From the NCBI GenBank assembly GCA_016787565.1, contig JAEUUG010000003.1, forward strand, positions 372,001-436,000: DNA of 64,000 nucleotides. The letters run 5' to 3'. This stretch comes from Cyclobacteriaceae bacterium (GTDB taxonomy: Bacteria > Bacteroidota > Bacteroidia > Cytophagales > Cyclobacteriaceae). A model generated the notes under the pieces. The model ran no database searches. It saw only the letters and a program-made list of their open reading frames with translations, and had not been told where the DNA came from. Positions 25,291 to 34,273 of this stretch are shown one piece after another. Numbering within the stretch: the first letter of the stretch is position 1; the number at the start of each line of letters is the position of its first letter. The position numbers were made by a program, and so were the translations under genes.

Positions 25291-26352
25291 TTAAAATTGC
25301 TTTTCAAAAGCCTTTCCATTAAACTTAAATATATTTCCGTCCGCCATTCCAAAAAGCAAATTGTTTTTGTTGTCTTTATAAATAGTCCAAATCATTGGTT
25401 TAGATAGTTTATCACTAATTGAATAGTTTGTCAAAGTTTTACCGTCATACTTCCAAGCTCCTGTATCTCTATCTCCAAACCAAATATTGCCTTCTGAATC
25501 TTCTTCAATAGCAAAGACGTGTTCAAGTGTGCCTGGTTTTGATTTATCTCCTCTTCTTGTACTTGTTGGATGGATTAAATTATTCTTTTCAGAAAAATTA
25601 ATTATTGAATTATCTTCCATTAGCAAAACGCCAACTCCGTTATTTCCTATCCAAATTCGTTCTTTTGAATCTGCTAATACACTTCTTATATGCAAAAGCT
25701 CATTATCTTTTAGGTTTAATTTTTCATTGTCAAAGATATTTACCATTTTACCATCATAGTTAAATAGTGCTGCATAAGTCGCAATCCAAACTTTGCCGTT
25801 TTTATCTTTTAAGATATCAGTTACGCCATAAGTATTATCAGGATTTTTATTTTGGGGTTTTGGAAAAATTAAATAGTTCATATTTATTCCGTCAAAACGA
25901 TTTATTCCATCTTCTTCACCCGCATAAAACCATAAATCACCATTGGTTTTATTCCATTCATATTTTGTTTCGTTGGTATTTGTATAATAATTAGTTAGCG
26001 TTCCTTTGTCATACACACTTGCTCCTTTTGCAGTTCCAATCCAAATTTTTCCATTCTTGTCTTCTTGGATTGAACGGATTTGATTGTCGGATAAACCTTC
26101 ATTAGTTGTAAAGTATTCAAATGATTTTCCATTATAAAAACTTACGCCTTCATTATGACTTCCAAAATAATAATTGCCTTTACTGTCTTGAAAGATAGCA
26201 CGTATTCCCGAAGTAAATTTCAAGGTGTCGGTTTTTGAAGTCGCTGCCAATACTGGCTTGTTTGTTTCTTTGTCGGTTGATTTCTTTTCACCGCAAGAAA
26301 AGTTCAGTGTCAATATGAGTATTAGATAAATCAATTTTATTTTTTTATTCAT
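25291..26352 (-). CDS. Lipoprotein with two-component-regulator-type beta-propeller repeats
   Basis: The 353-residue protein has a lipoprotein signal peptide (IYLILILTLNFSCGE, lipobox Cys at residue 20). The mature part is made of Reg_prop-type repeats: IQEDKNGKIWIGTAKGASVY, then DILKDKNGKVWIATYAALF, VLADSKERIWIGNNGVGVL and IEEDSEGNIWFGDRDTGAW. These occur in the sensor part of hybrid two-component systems, but no kinase follows, so it is a free propeller. Base composition is much more AT-rich than priA (16 G+C in the 60 bases from 25801). Site A follows it and site B precedes it, so it looks like a mobile cassette. Confidence 0.85.
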   Translation of the reverse strand: MNKKIKLIYLILILTLNFSCGEKKSTDKETNKPVLAATSKTDTLKFTSGIRAIFQDSKGNYYFGSHNEGVSFYNGKSFEYFTTNEGLSDNQIRSIQEDKNGKIWIGTAKGASVYDKGTLTNYYTNTNETKYEWNKTNGDLWFYAGEEDGINRFDGINMNYLIFPKPQNKNPDNTYGVTDILKDKNGKVWIATYAALFNYDGKMVNIFDNEKLNLKDNELLHIRSVLADSKERIWIGNNGVGVLLMEDNSIINFSEKNNLIHPTSTRRGDKSKPGTLEHVFAIEEDSEGNIWFGDRDTGAWKYDGKTLTNYSISDKLSKPMIWTIYKDNKNNLLFGMADGNIFKFNGKAFEKQF

Positions 26353-26377
26353 TTCGGGTTTTTATAATAAGACGCAT

Positions 26378-26507
26378 AACGTTTTTCGGCTTGGCGATGT
26401 GGCGGTTTTTAGCACAAAAGTTCAATAGAATTACTGCTGTTGAACCTTGCATAAATGTTTTATAGAAGCACTTCAGCCGCCACATTGCCAAACCGATGTT
26501 GGCGGTT
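26378..26507 (-). repeat. attC-like palindromic site B (3' end of the DUF2867 cassette)
   Basis: The 130-bp element is the counterpart of site A. Arms TTGGCGATGTGGCGG and, as reverse complement, TTGGCAATGTGGCGG pair at 14 of 15 positions. It shares TAGCACAAAAG, a GTTCAA/TTGAAC inner hairpin, TTGAACC, GAAGCACT and the flank GTTCGT. It lies 12 bp after the stop of the DUF2867 gene and 25 bp before the start of the propeller gene. Confidence 0.7.
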
Positions 26508-26519
26508 CGTTGTTTTTTC

Positions 26520-27062
26520 TCAGTTTTGTTGTTCAATATTTTTTATTATTCCTTTTAACATTGTCGGTACAATTAATCTGTGAAATGGTCGAACTGGCAG
26601 AAAATACAGTCGCCCAAACCAGTTGTTAAATTTTACTGTTGTCGAAATGATTAAAATTTTGTCCGTTTTGTTTTCATTTTGTTTGTCGATAAACAAAGAA
26701 ACTCTAAAATTCAAATGTTTGTCATCTTCGCCTAAAATAATTTCATCATCTGTTTTGTCTAACACTTTAAAAAGTCCTATTTGCTCACCTTTTTCACACT
26801 TATAATCTTTAAGCATTTTTTGTCTGTCAGTTATTTTACCCGAAGTTTTTAGTCCGAAAACTCCAACCAATTTATTTCTTAATGCAAATAATTTGTCAAT
26901 CCATTTTGGTCCACTTGAAAAAAACAATTTTCCAATTTCTGTTGTCCCAATATTTTGAAGTTTGTCAATAAACTGTCCTTGAAAACTGTCAATATAGTCA
27001 TAAGTCATATTGTTAGTTTTCAGAAGTGAATTTTTAGGGATTTCTGATTTTGTAATTGTCAT
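26520..27062 (-). CDS. DUF2867 domain-containing protein
   Basis: The 180-residue protein resembles DUF2867 members. Key pattern: TNNMTYDYIDSFQGQFIDK near the start, LFALRNKLVGVFGLKTSGK in the middle, and at the C-terminus NNWFGRLYFLPVRPFHRLIV followed by MLKGIIKN. Function of the family is unknown. Very low G+C (16 of 60 in the line at 26641) contrasts with priA (35 of 60 at 28141). It is the first gene next to the decayed recombinase, starts about 70 bp from the hairpin at 27133 and ends at site B, as expected for the newest cassette in an array. Confidence 0.8.
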   Translation of the reverse strand: MTITKSEIPKNSLLKTNNMTYDYIDSFQGQFIDKLQNIGTTEIGKLFFSSGPKWIDKLFALRNKLVGVFGLKTSGKITDRQKMLKDYKCEKGEQIGLFKVLDKTDDEIILGEDDKHLNFRVSLFIDKQNENKTDKILIISTTVKFNNWFGRLYFLPVRPFHRLIVPTMLKGIIKNIEQQN

Positions 27063-27132
27063 TAACTTCTAGTTTGTCGTTTCGGTTCTGTGTCGGTTAC
27101 AATGACTGCCAACTCTTTTATGCCCGCTATAA

Positions 27133-27182
27133 ACCTTCGCCTATAACCCCAATTTTGGTATGCCAGGCGAAGGTGGTTAACC
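27133..27182. repeat. Hairpin and GGTTAACC palindrome beside the recombinase remnant (attI-like position)
   Basis: Perfect 10-bp arms ACCTTCGCCT and AGGCGAAGGT enclose 22 bases that contain a second hairpin (CCAA-TT-TTGG). An 8-bp palindrome GGTTAACC follows directly. The element lies between the recombinase 3' end and the first cassette gene, where an integron would carry its attI site. From memory, similar hairpin-plus-GGTTAAC sequences occur in other Bacteroidota genomes beside the same recombinase type; that needs a search. Confidence 0.5.
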
Positions 27183-27205
27183 GCTACTTCTAAAGTAAGC
27201 AAGCC

Positions 27206-27711
27206 TCATAAGGTATCAAATGGTGAGCTTATTTTTTGAATACTTTTGGTACTTACATGCTTCGAGTAAATGTGTAACGTAACTGTGGCGTAGCCAATGC
27301 AGCGTTACTGGCTTTTTAATTTTCGTTTTTACCAATGCCTGCTACAGTACCAACTGCAAACTACGGGCATCATACGGTTCTCCTGCGACTTGCCCTTCAA
27401 ACAAGTAAACTTTTGGTCGATAGGCTTTAAAGTAATCGCGCAGCAGTTCAACAAGTTTGCCACTCAAAGGTGCAATCCGGTCTTTGTTGCCCTCGGCTTC
27501 TTTAATGATGAGCACCATTCGCTTCGAGTCAATTCCGCTTTTTCAGAATATAATGATTATTGAATTGAATGATATCTTCAGTGGTGATTGCTGAAATTGA
27601 TTTTCCTGCGGTGTGACGCAAGAACGTTCGGAATGCCTCAGTATAGGTCCGCGTGGTGTTGCTGCTGTATCGTTTTGATTGTAACCAAAAGGAAAAATTT
27701 TCAAGCAGTAG
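27206..27711 (-). pseudogene. Decayed tyrosine recombinase (XerC/D-like integrase)
   Basis: Translation of the minus strand gives three separated pieces of one family. First is a core-binding domain (FWLQSKRYSSNTTRTYTEAF, then TTEDIIQFNNHYILKKRN). Second is a catalytic-domain piece (IDSKRMVLIIKEAEGNKDRI, then RPKVYLFEGQVAGEPYD and the box II motif TLHWLRHSYVTHLLEA). Third is the C-terminal end SSPFDTL in another frame. Lesions: an internal deletion with frame change near 27530 removes the part with the first catalytic Arg; a TAG at 27342-27344; and a second deletion near 27255 removes the GH box and the catalytic Tyr. It begins 20 bp from the priA stop. It cannot be active. Confidence 0.85.
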
Positions 27712-27730
27712 TCAACGTGCGTTTGTCTGG

Positions 27731-30232
27731 TTACAACGGATCGACATCTACCACTATCCGCACATTGCGAAATTCTTTTTCACGGGTTATCGATTGAATC
27801 AGCTCTGCGAGGGTTTTCTTCACCAACATCAGATCGGCTTTACCGCGCTGCACCTTGATGAGTATGTTCATCAAATACTGGTTTCGGATCTTGGCAATCA
27901 TCGGCTCACCGGGCCCCAGTATCTTCGGCCCTTGTAAGTTTTTTCGCAGCAATTCCGCCAGGTGGTTTGCAGCATCGCGGCAAACTTTCTTGTCGGTATG
28001 TTTTACGGTGATGTCCATCAGGCGCGCAAACGGTGGATAATCGTGTATCTGGCGATCGGTCAGTTGTGTGTGATAAAAATCTTCGTACTGATGGTGGAGT
28101 ATAAAATTCAACACAGGGTGCTCTGGGCTTCCGGTTTGGATTACCACCTTACCGGCTTTGTTACGTCTTCCGGCCCGGCCGCTTACCTGGGTGATGAGCT
28201 GATAGGCGCGTTCATACGAACGAAAATCGGGGAAGTGCATCATGCGGTCGGCATTGAAAACGCCCACTAAACTCACATGGTCGAAGTCGAGGCCCTTGGT
28301 AACCATCTGCGTTCCTACCAGAATATTGGTTTCTCCTTTTTCAAACTGCTCGATGATGGTATCGTAGCCGGTTTTCGATCGCGTTGTATCGAGGTCCATC
28401 CGTTGAACGGTGGCATCCGGAAAATGAAGTTTTAATTCTTCTTCCAGTTTTTCCGTACCGTAGCCAACGGTTTTAATTCGTGTTGATGAACACGTTGGGC
28501 ACTGGTGTGGAAGTGATTCTTTGTATCCGCAGTAATGGCAAATTAATGCATGCCGAAACTGATGGTAGGTGAGACTAACGGCACAGTTTACACATTTCGG
28601 CACCCAGCCACAATCTTCACAATTTACCATCGGGGAGTAGCCCCTTCGGTTTTGAAAGATGATGACCTGCTCTTTTTGTTTCAGTGCTTCTTCAATGCTG
28701 CGCAACAGCAGACCGGAGAATTCGCCTTTAATCGTTTTTTGTTTTCGCTCGCGCGCCATATCAGCCAGTACAACGTGCGGCAGTTGTGCTTCACCGTATC
28801 GCTTGTGCAGTTTTACCAACCCGTATTTTCCCTGTTGCGCCTGGTAGTATGACTCGATGGACGGAGTGGCAGAGCCCAATACAACCTTGGCGTGGTGCAG
28901 TTGCCCCATAACCATCGCTACATCGCGGGCGTTGTAGCGTGGTGCCGGTTCCTGTTGTTTGTAGGATGCATCGTGTTCTTCATCAACAATGATCAACCCC
29001 AGGTTATCAAAAGGTAGAAATATGGAGGAGCGTACACCCACCACAAATTTGAACCTTCCGTTCAGAACGCCATTCCAAACTTCTACACGCTCGGCATCTG
29101 AAAATTTAGAATGATAGACGCCCATGGTGGTGCCGAATATTTTTTTTAACCGCTGAACGATTTGCGTGGTGAGGGCAATCTCCGGAAGTAAGTATAACAC
29201 CTGGGCATCACTGTCGAGAGCTTTCTTGATCAGGTTGATATAAATTTCAGTTTTTCCACTTCCTGTGATGCCATGCAGTAACGTAATAGCATGCGTATCG
29301 AAACTTTTAAAAATTTCGGCCTGCGTTTGTTCTTGTTCTTCACTGAGCAGCACAACCACCGGTTCACGGTTTTCAATTGCTTCGAAGCGGGGAACGATGG
29401 TTTCAAATTCTTCGAATACAGTATTCTTGATCAGGGTATTGAGTGACGATTCAGAGATATCTTCTGTTAGAAGATTTTTTTTGGAAAGCCCTTGTTGGTT
29501 GCTTTCGGGATGTTGTAGTACCGCCACATGCTGCAAGTATTTCAACACTACTGCCTCCTGTTTTGGTTTGGAGCCGATGTCAACAAACAGTTTTTCCAAC
29601 GCTTCGGCTGTGTTGTAAGCGGCTGTCAGCCGGATTTTCTTTTCTGTTTTAGGTCGGTATTTTTCTTTGACTTCTTCAAACAAAATGATGGCCTCTTTAC
29701 CCGAAAGAGACTTCAGTATGCTGTACAAATGTTTAACACCCAACAATTTTGAAATGTCAGAATAGCGCAGTGACTCGTGTTGTAATCGCTTAAGCAGGAT
29801 GTACTCTTTTTCGGAGAAGGCGTGCGCTGTTTCTTCCATGTTGAACGCAGGGTGAAGCTGCACCATCGATTCGCTGGAGAGTTTGAAGCCGGCCGGCAGG
29901 GCAGCATTCATCACTTCGCCCAGGGTACACATGTAGTAATCGGCAATCCATTGGTAAAGTTTGAATTGCAGGTCAATGACTACTGGAAATTCATCGAGCA
30001 GTTCGAGAATGTACTTGGCTTCGTAATCCAGCGGAGGTTTGTCGTGTATGGTGGTCACAAGCCCGGTAAGAATTTTCCGGTCACCAAACTGCACGATGGC
30101 GCGTTGTCCGATCTGGATGGTATCGTTCCATTGCAAGGGAACCCGATAGGTAAACAATTTTGGAATAGGAACAGGTAGGAGCAGTTCTGCAAAAAGTGTT
30201 GTGCGCGACTCCTGTTGATCAAAAATATCCAC
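27731..30232 (-). CDS. priA: Primosomal replication restart helicase PriA
   Basis: The 833-residue protein restarts collapsed replication forks. The N-terminal DNA-binding region contains ELLLPVPIPKLFTYRVP. The helicase has Walker A HGITGSGKTEIYINL and the DEEH box IIVDEEHDASYKQQEP. Eight zinc cysteines occur in NCEDCGWVPKCVNCAVSL, ICHYCGY and QCPTC. The start codon is GTG; no closer ATG preserves the conserved N-terminus. The cassette-like island begins only 20 bp past its stop, so priA marks the conserved chromosomal flank. Confidence 0.97.
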   Translation of the reverse strand: MDIFDQQESRTTLFAELLLPVPIPKLFTYRVPLQWNDTIQIGQRAIVQFGDRKILTGLVTTIHDKPPLDYEAKYILELLDEFPVVIDLQFKLYQWIADYYMCTLGEVMNAALPAGFKLSSESMVQLHPAFNMEETAHAFSEKEYILLKRLQHESLRYSDISKLLGVKHLYSILKSLSGKEAIILFEEVKEKYRPKTEKKIRLTAAYNTAEALEKLFVDIGSKPKQEAVVLKYLQHVAVLQHPESNQQGLSKKNLLTEDISESSLNTLIKNTVFEEFETIVPRFEAIENREPVVVLLSEEQEQTQAEIFKSFDTHAITLLHGITGSGKTEIYINLIKKALDSDAQVLYLLPEIALTTQIVQRLKKIFGTTMGVYHSKFSDAERVEVWNGVLNGRFKFVVGVRSSIFLPFDNLGLIIVDEEHDASYKQQEPAPRYNARDVAMVMGQLHHAKVVLGSATPSIESYYQAQQGKYGLVKLHKRYGEAQLPHVVLADMARERKQKTIKGEFSGLLLRSIEEALKQKEQVIIFQNRRGYSPMVNCEDCGWVPKCVNCAVSLTYHQFRHALICHYCGYKESLPHQCPTCSSTRIKTVGYGTEKLEEELKLHFPDATVQRMDLDTTRSKTGYDTIIEQFEKGETNILVGTQMVTKGLDFDHVSLVGVFNADRMMHFPDFRSYERAYQLITQVSGRAGRRNKAGKVVIQTGSPEHPVLNFILHHQYEDFYHTQLTDRQIHDYPPFARLMDITVKHTDKKVCRDAANHLAELLRKNLQGPKILGPGEPMIAKIRNQYLMNILIKVQRGKADLMLVKKTLAELIQSITREKEFRNVRIVVDVDPL

Positions 30233-30268
30233 TCCCTAAAGTAAAGGAAAAATCTGCTTGCCTCTACA

Positions 30269-30964
30269 TTACCTGAGGTTTAATCCGGTGCTTTCAAGTC
30301 TTTGCTTGAAATACAGGTATTGCTTTTCAAATAATTCCGGGTGCGTATAGTGGTCGTATTTATACGGATCTTTCAGGAGTACAATTAATTCGAGGATTTC
30401 TTCATCATTCATTTGTGCAATCCTTTTATAGGCTATGGCCGGATAGTGATCTGGCTTTATTTTCCGCTTCAGTGCTTCAATCTGTTGATTCATGAAATAT
30501 GTGAAGCACCTTTCCGGGGTGGTATACTTCTCTAATCCAAATCCATATTCGAGGTCAACCAGCCGGCCCGGCCAATCCAGTTCATCAAGTTTCTTGTTAT
30601 GGAGTACCTGAACATCATATACGAGGTCGCAGAAGCAATGCGGTCGCGAATCATAATCCTTGTCGCGGAGAACAAAACGGAATGCATAGTTGATGAATAA
30701 CAGTTCGGACATGGTAGCATTGACATGCTTGGGATATATTCCCTGGTAAATCCGTAAGAAGTTATCCGGCAACGTTTCGGAGGAATTCAGTTCTGCGGCA
30801 AACTCCTTCATTTCCGGTTCAGAAATGTGCAACTGCCAGCGCGAGCTCAACAGCCAATAACCAATGCCAACTTCCAGCAGGGTTAGAATAATACTGCATA
30901 CTGCAAAGATTTTGAGGGCTCTGAGTACTTTCTTTAGTTTGATCTTGGCTTGTGCTTTATCCAT
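30269..30964 (-). CDS. Hypothetical single-pass membrane protein
   Basis: The 231-residue protein has a basic N-terminus (AKIKLKKVLRALK) and one membrane segment (FAVCSIILTLLEVGIGYWLL). The rest is a soluble helical domain with LPDNFLRIYQGIYPKHVNAT, HCFCDLVYDVQVL and a long lysine/tyrosine-rich tail. No family was recognised. It lies 36 bp before priA on the same strand. Upstream it is separated from the YyaL gene by 209 bp that contain a long hairpin. Confidence 0.7.
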   Translation of the reverse strand: MDKAQAKIKLKKVLRALKIFAVCSIILTLLEVGIGYWLLSSRWQLHISEPEMKEFAAELNSSETLPDNFLRIYQGIYPKHVNATMSELLFINYAFRFVLRDKDYDSRPHCFCDLVYDVQVLHNKKLDELDWPGRLVDLEYGFGLEKYTTPERCFTYFMNQQIEALKRKIKPDHYPAIAYKRIAQMNDEEILELIVLLKDPYKYDHYTHPELFEKQYLYFKQRLESTGLNLR

Positions 30965-31066
30965 GTGTACAACGCGTGCTCAAAAATGCAATTTTTTGAT
31001 GAATAAGAAATTGACCCTTCTGGTAAGTCTTAAAAAAAGAAAATAATACTATAACTGGTAAATAAG

Positions 31067-31106
31067 TGCAGGCGTCTGACACCTTGGAGGTGTCTTGACG
31101 CCTGCA
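31067..31106. repeat. Long hairpin element (REP-like) with partial second copy
   Basis: Arms TGCAGGCGTC and GACGCCTGCA pair perfectly; after a small bulge ACACCT and AGGTGT pair as well, leaving a 3-base loop. A partial second copy (GGGTGTCTTGACGTC) lies about 50 bases on, just after the YyaL stop codon. There is no U-tract, so a classical terminator is unlikely. It may be a REP-type element. Confidence 0.6.
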
Positions 31107-31173
31107 TGTTATCGTTTAAGAATTTGATACCAAGCAAAGGCGCCTTCCTCTGAGGGTGTCTTGACGTCTATCA

Positions 31174-33198
31174 TCAGGTGATTTGTTGCAACGCTTCACC
31201 AATTGTGTGGACAGGTTTTTTGCAAGTGTTGTGGTAGCACACATAAACAGTGGTTTTGTTGTTCAGTGCTTTCTTCCCTGCTAGTAACGGCAAGGTACTT
31301 GCCGCTGCAGTTGCCAAGGTAAGGGTAAAGGGCTGGTAATGCCGCTGGAATTGCTCTGCCAGTTTCTGCACGTCCGATCCGATAAATGAAACTTCTGCAT
31401 ATTCTTTTTTGAGCAAGGTCAGCACAATGGCCCACTGGCTCATATAATATGGTTCGGATTGAATCAGGTTGCTCAGCGGTTCTGCCATTTGAGTTGCATA
31501 GTCTTTCCATTCCTTCTTGTCGAGCAGGGTGCCGAGGTGAAACAGGTTCAACGCCATGATGGCGTTCGATGACGGAATGACGTTGTCGAAGATCTCCTTT
31601 TTGGAGGCAATCAACTGTTCACTATTTCGGCTGGTGTAGTGGAAGTATCCATCCTGTGTGTCGAAGAACTTGTCCAGCACATGGTGTGTAAGTGTCTCGG
31701 CTTGCCGGATCAGCGATTCATCAAACGTAACGGAATAGAGTCGCAGAAACGCCTGAATCAAAAAGGCATAGTCATCCAGAAATCCGGGGGTAGCAGATCG
31801 CTTACCTTTATACGAACGATACACGGTTGTTCCTTCGGCCAGCGTAGCAGTAAGGAAGTTGAGATTGGTTAACGCTGCCTGCAAAAAGATTTCATCACCG
31901 ATTGCTTTATAGGCATCCACTAAGCCGCACACCATCATGGCATTCCAGGAGAGAATAACTTTGTCGTCCAATCCGGGTTTGATCCGCTTTTCTCGTACTT
32001 CCAACAATTTCATTTTAGCTTGAAGCAGCGAGCTTTCCCAGATAGTGCTGGTGAGGTTATGGGTATTTATAAATTCTTCGTGGGATGCATTGCGGATGAG
32101 GATGTTCACACCGTGTTCCCAGTTTCCTTTTTCGTTTACCGAGAAGTAGGTGTTGATGTGGTCAGCATCTTTTCCGAGTATTTTTTCTATCTCGGCCTTT
32201 GTCCAGCAATAATACTTACCCTCAACGCCTTCACTGTCGGCATCCAGTGCGGAGTAAAACCCTCCTTGTGCATTCGTCATTTCACGTGTAAGCCACCGAT
32301 AGGTCTCGTATATAATGGTTTTGAATTCATTGTCGTTGGTGATGGCGTATGCTTCAGCATAGACACTCAGGAGCTGAGCATTGTCGTACAACATCTTTTC
32401 AAAATGCGGCACAAACCAATGTTCGTCCACGGAATACCGTGAAAATCCTCCGCCCACCTGGTCGTAGATTCCACCCATAGCAACACGCTTCAACGTGAGG
32501 AGTACCTGTTGCAGTGCTTCTTCATGCTTCGTGAGGTGGTGGTAGCGCATCAGCCACAACCAAACGGAGGGCATCACAAATTTTGGCGCTTTGTCCATGC
32601 CTCCCCAAACACGGTCGAACCGGGTTGATAAATTGTTGTAGATACTTTTCAAATAATCCTGAAGCGATGCATCATGACTGGTTTGCTTGAATCGTTCAAC
32701 ATCTGATCGCAGCAGGTGCACGCGCAAATCTTCAGCTGTTTGCTCAATCGCTTTCCTGTTCACGCCAAAGGCTTTGTTGATGTTGGTCAGAATCTGCGCC
32801 CATGTTGCTGGTTGGAAATACGTTCCGCCAAAAAATGGTTTTTGCTCCGGTGTCAGAAACACATTCAGCGGCCACCCGCCATTTACACCCAGAGCCTGCA
32901 CGGCATCCATATATACCTGATCGATATCCGGTCGTTCTTCACGATCAACTTTAATGCACACAAAGAACTCATTCATGATAGCCGCGATATCTTCGTTTTC
33001 GAACGACTCACGTTCCATCACATGGCACCAATGGCACGAGGAATATCCAATACTCACCAGCATGGGCTTATCTTCGCGTACCGCTTTTTCAAGTGCTTCA
33101 CTTCCCCATTCAAACCAGTCGACCGGGTTGTACGCATGCTGCAACAAGTAGGGAGAGGTAGAATGAATCAGGCGATTGGATTTTCGTGCAGTAGTCAT
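31174..33198 (-). CDS. YyaL/DUF255-type protein with thioredoxin-like domain
   Basis: The 674-residue protein has an N-terminal thioredoxin-like DUF255 domain. It starts [20 protein letters not shown] and its CxxC-type site is in [20 protein letters not shown]. An (alpha/alpha)6-barrel-like C-terminal region (from about residue 200; [13 protein letters not shown], then [20 protein letters not shown]) resembles N-acylglucosamine epimerase-type folds. Length and order match the YyaL/spermatogenesis-associated protein 20 family, whose reaction is unknown. Its ATG overlaps the stop of the GSCFA gene by four bases, so the two are translated together. Confidence 0.93.
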   Translation of the reverse strand: MTTARKSNRLIHSTSPYLLQHAYNPVDWFEWGSEALEKAVREDKPMLVSIGYSSCHWCHVMERESFENEDIAAIMNEFFVCIKVDREERPDIDQVYMDAVQALGVNGGWPLNVFLTPEQKPFFGGTYFQPATWAQILTNINKAFGVNRKAIEQTAEDLRVHLLRSDVERFKQTSHDASLQDYLKSIYNNLSTRFDRVWGGMDKAPKFVMPSVWLWLMRYHHLTKHEEALQQVLLTLKRVAMGGIYDQVGGGFSRYSVDEHWFVPHFEKMLYDNAQLLSVYAEAYAITNDNEFKTIIYETYRWLTREMTNAQGGFYSALDADSEGVEGKYYCWTKAEIEKILGKDADHINTYFSVNEKGNWEHGVNILIRNASHEEFINTHNLTSTIWESSLLQAKMKLLEVREKRIKPGLDDKVILSWNAMMVCGLVDAYKAIGDEIFLQAALTNLNFLTATLAEGTTVYRSYKGKRSATPGFLDDYAFLIQAFLRLYSVTFDESLIRQAETLTHHVLDKFFDTQDGYFHYTSRNSEQLIASKKEIFDNVIPSSNAIMALNLFHLGTLLDKKEWKDYATQMAEPLSNLIQSEPYYMSQWAIVLTLLKKEYAEVSFIGSDVQKLAEQFQRHYQPFTLTLATAAASTLPLLAGKKALNNKTTVYVCYHNTCKKPVHTIGEALQQIT

Positions 33199-34184
33199 GC
33201 GGCTGGGTTTACAATTTGTGATTGTACATAGTTGATCTCTTCTTCAACATCAACACGTGATTGCAGCGCTTTCAATTTCTGAAGTGTTTCACGTAAAAAA
33301 TGCTGATGTGCAGATGATGCAGGATGAAAGGGCTTGTGCTGCAAGGCTTGCCGTATGGGCTTCCATTGCTTTATAAAGTCAAGCACGTCAGGCTTCATGA
33401 AACGCGCAGCAAAGTTTTCCCAAATGTAATCTTCGGCCAGTTCTGATGGATGAATCATATCGGGCTTATAAAACCGGTAATCCCGGAGATCGTCCACCAT
33501 AATTTCGTAGGCCGGAAAGTACTCCACATTCGTGTAACGCTCTTGCAACGTGTGGCAGGCTATGCGCAAAATGGATTTGCTCACACTGTTTAACTCCAAT
33601 GTATCTTTTATATGCCGCACCGGACTAACCGTCAGGATGATCCGAAGCGTGGGATTGAACGCTTTCAGGCTCGCATAGAGTTCAGCAAACGATTCAAGTA
33701 TCTTCTTTTGCGATAACAATACTTTTGTAAAATGCGCAGCCGGAACCTTATGGCAATTGGCAACTACTTCTCCCGAGTTGGCATGTTCATATGCAAAGGC
33801 AGTTCCGTAGGTCACGATCAGGTAACGCGCTTCTTTCAGAAAATAATGACTCGCACCAATGGTATTCCGAATGCTTCTTTCGAGTTCGAGTTGATGCAGT
33901 GCTGAAAATTCAGAATGAAAATCGTAGTTTAGGAAGATATCCTCTTGTTGAAGATACGTGTTGGCGTGTGGCCCTTCGTTGAAGATGGCGTAGCGAAGCA
34001 GCTTGTGTAGGGAGTGTGGATTGTAAATTACCCCAAACGGGTTGGCCAGGGTGGGCAGTTTAAACGCCTGTAAACGGGAGCCCATGGCATCTGAAAAACA
34101 GGAGCCAAGAGTGAAAATCTTGTCGTTTAGGCCGATTTGGTCTGCCGCGGCAGGGGTCTTTATCTTCGTTCGAAACTCGTCCAT
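33195..34184 (-). CDS. GSCFA domain-containing protein
   Basis: The 329-residue protein carries the name-giving motif in [16 protein letters not shown] (residues about 29-44), followed by [14 protein letters not shown]. Downstream blocks [20 protein letters not shown] and [20 protein letters not shown] resemble the Ser-Gly-Asn-His esterase pattern with a C-terminal Asp/His. It may be a carbohydrate or lipid esterase, but this is inferred. It precedes and overlaps the YyaL gene and is divergent from the nagB fusion. Confidence 0.92.
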   Translation of the reverse strand: MDEFRTKIKTPAAADQIGLNDKIFTLGSCFSDAMGSRLQAFKLPTLANPFGVIYNPHSLHKLLRYAIFNEGPHANTYLQQEDIFLNYDFHSEFSALHQLELERSIRNTIGASHYFLKEARYLIVTYGTAFAYEHANSGEVVANCHKVPAAHFTKVLLSQKKILESFAELYASLKAFNPTLRIILTVSPVRHIKDTLELNSVSKSILRIACHTLQERYTNVEYFPAYEIMVDDLRDYRFYKPDMIHPSELAEDYIWENFAARFMKPDVLDFIKQWKPIRQALQHKPFHPASSAHQHFLRETLQKLKALQSRVDVEEEINYVQSQIVNPAA

Positions 34185-34273
34185 AAAATTATGTTACCGC
34201 AAACACTTGAAAAATACGCGCTTTTTACGACTTTTGTCCCTTGATTCGAAAGGCTTCAAAATCAATCAAAATT

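Noticed and set aside
25151..26507. Sites A and B as canonical integron attC sites
   Set aside because: The GTTRRRY/RYYYAAC core consensus is not met on either strand, and the recombinase remnant lacks the IntI-specific insert before box II, so they are called attC-like only.
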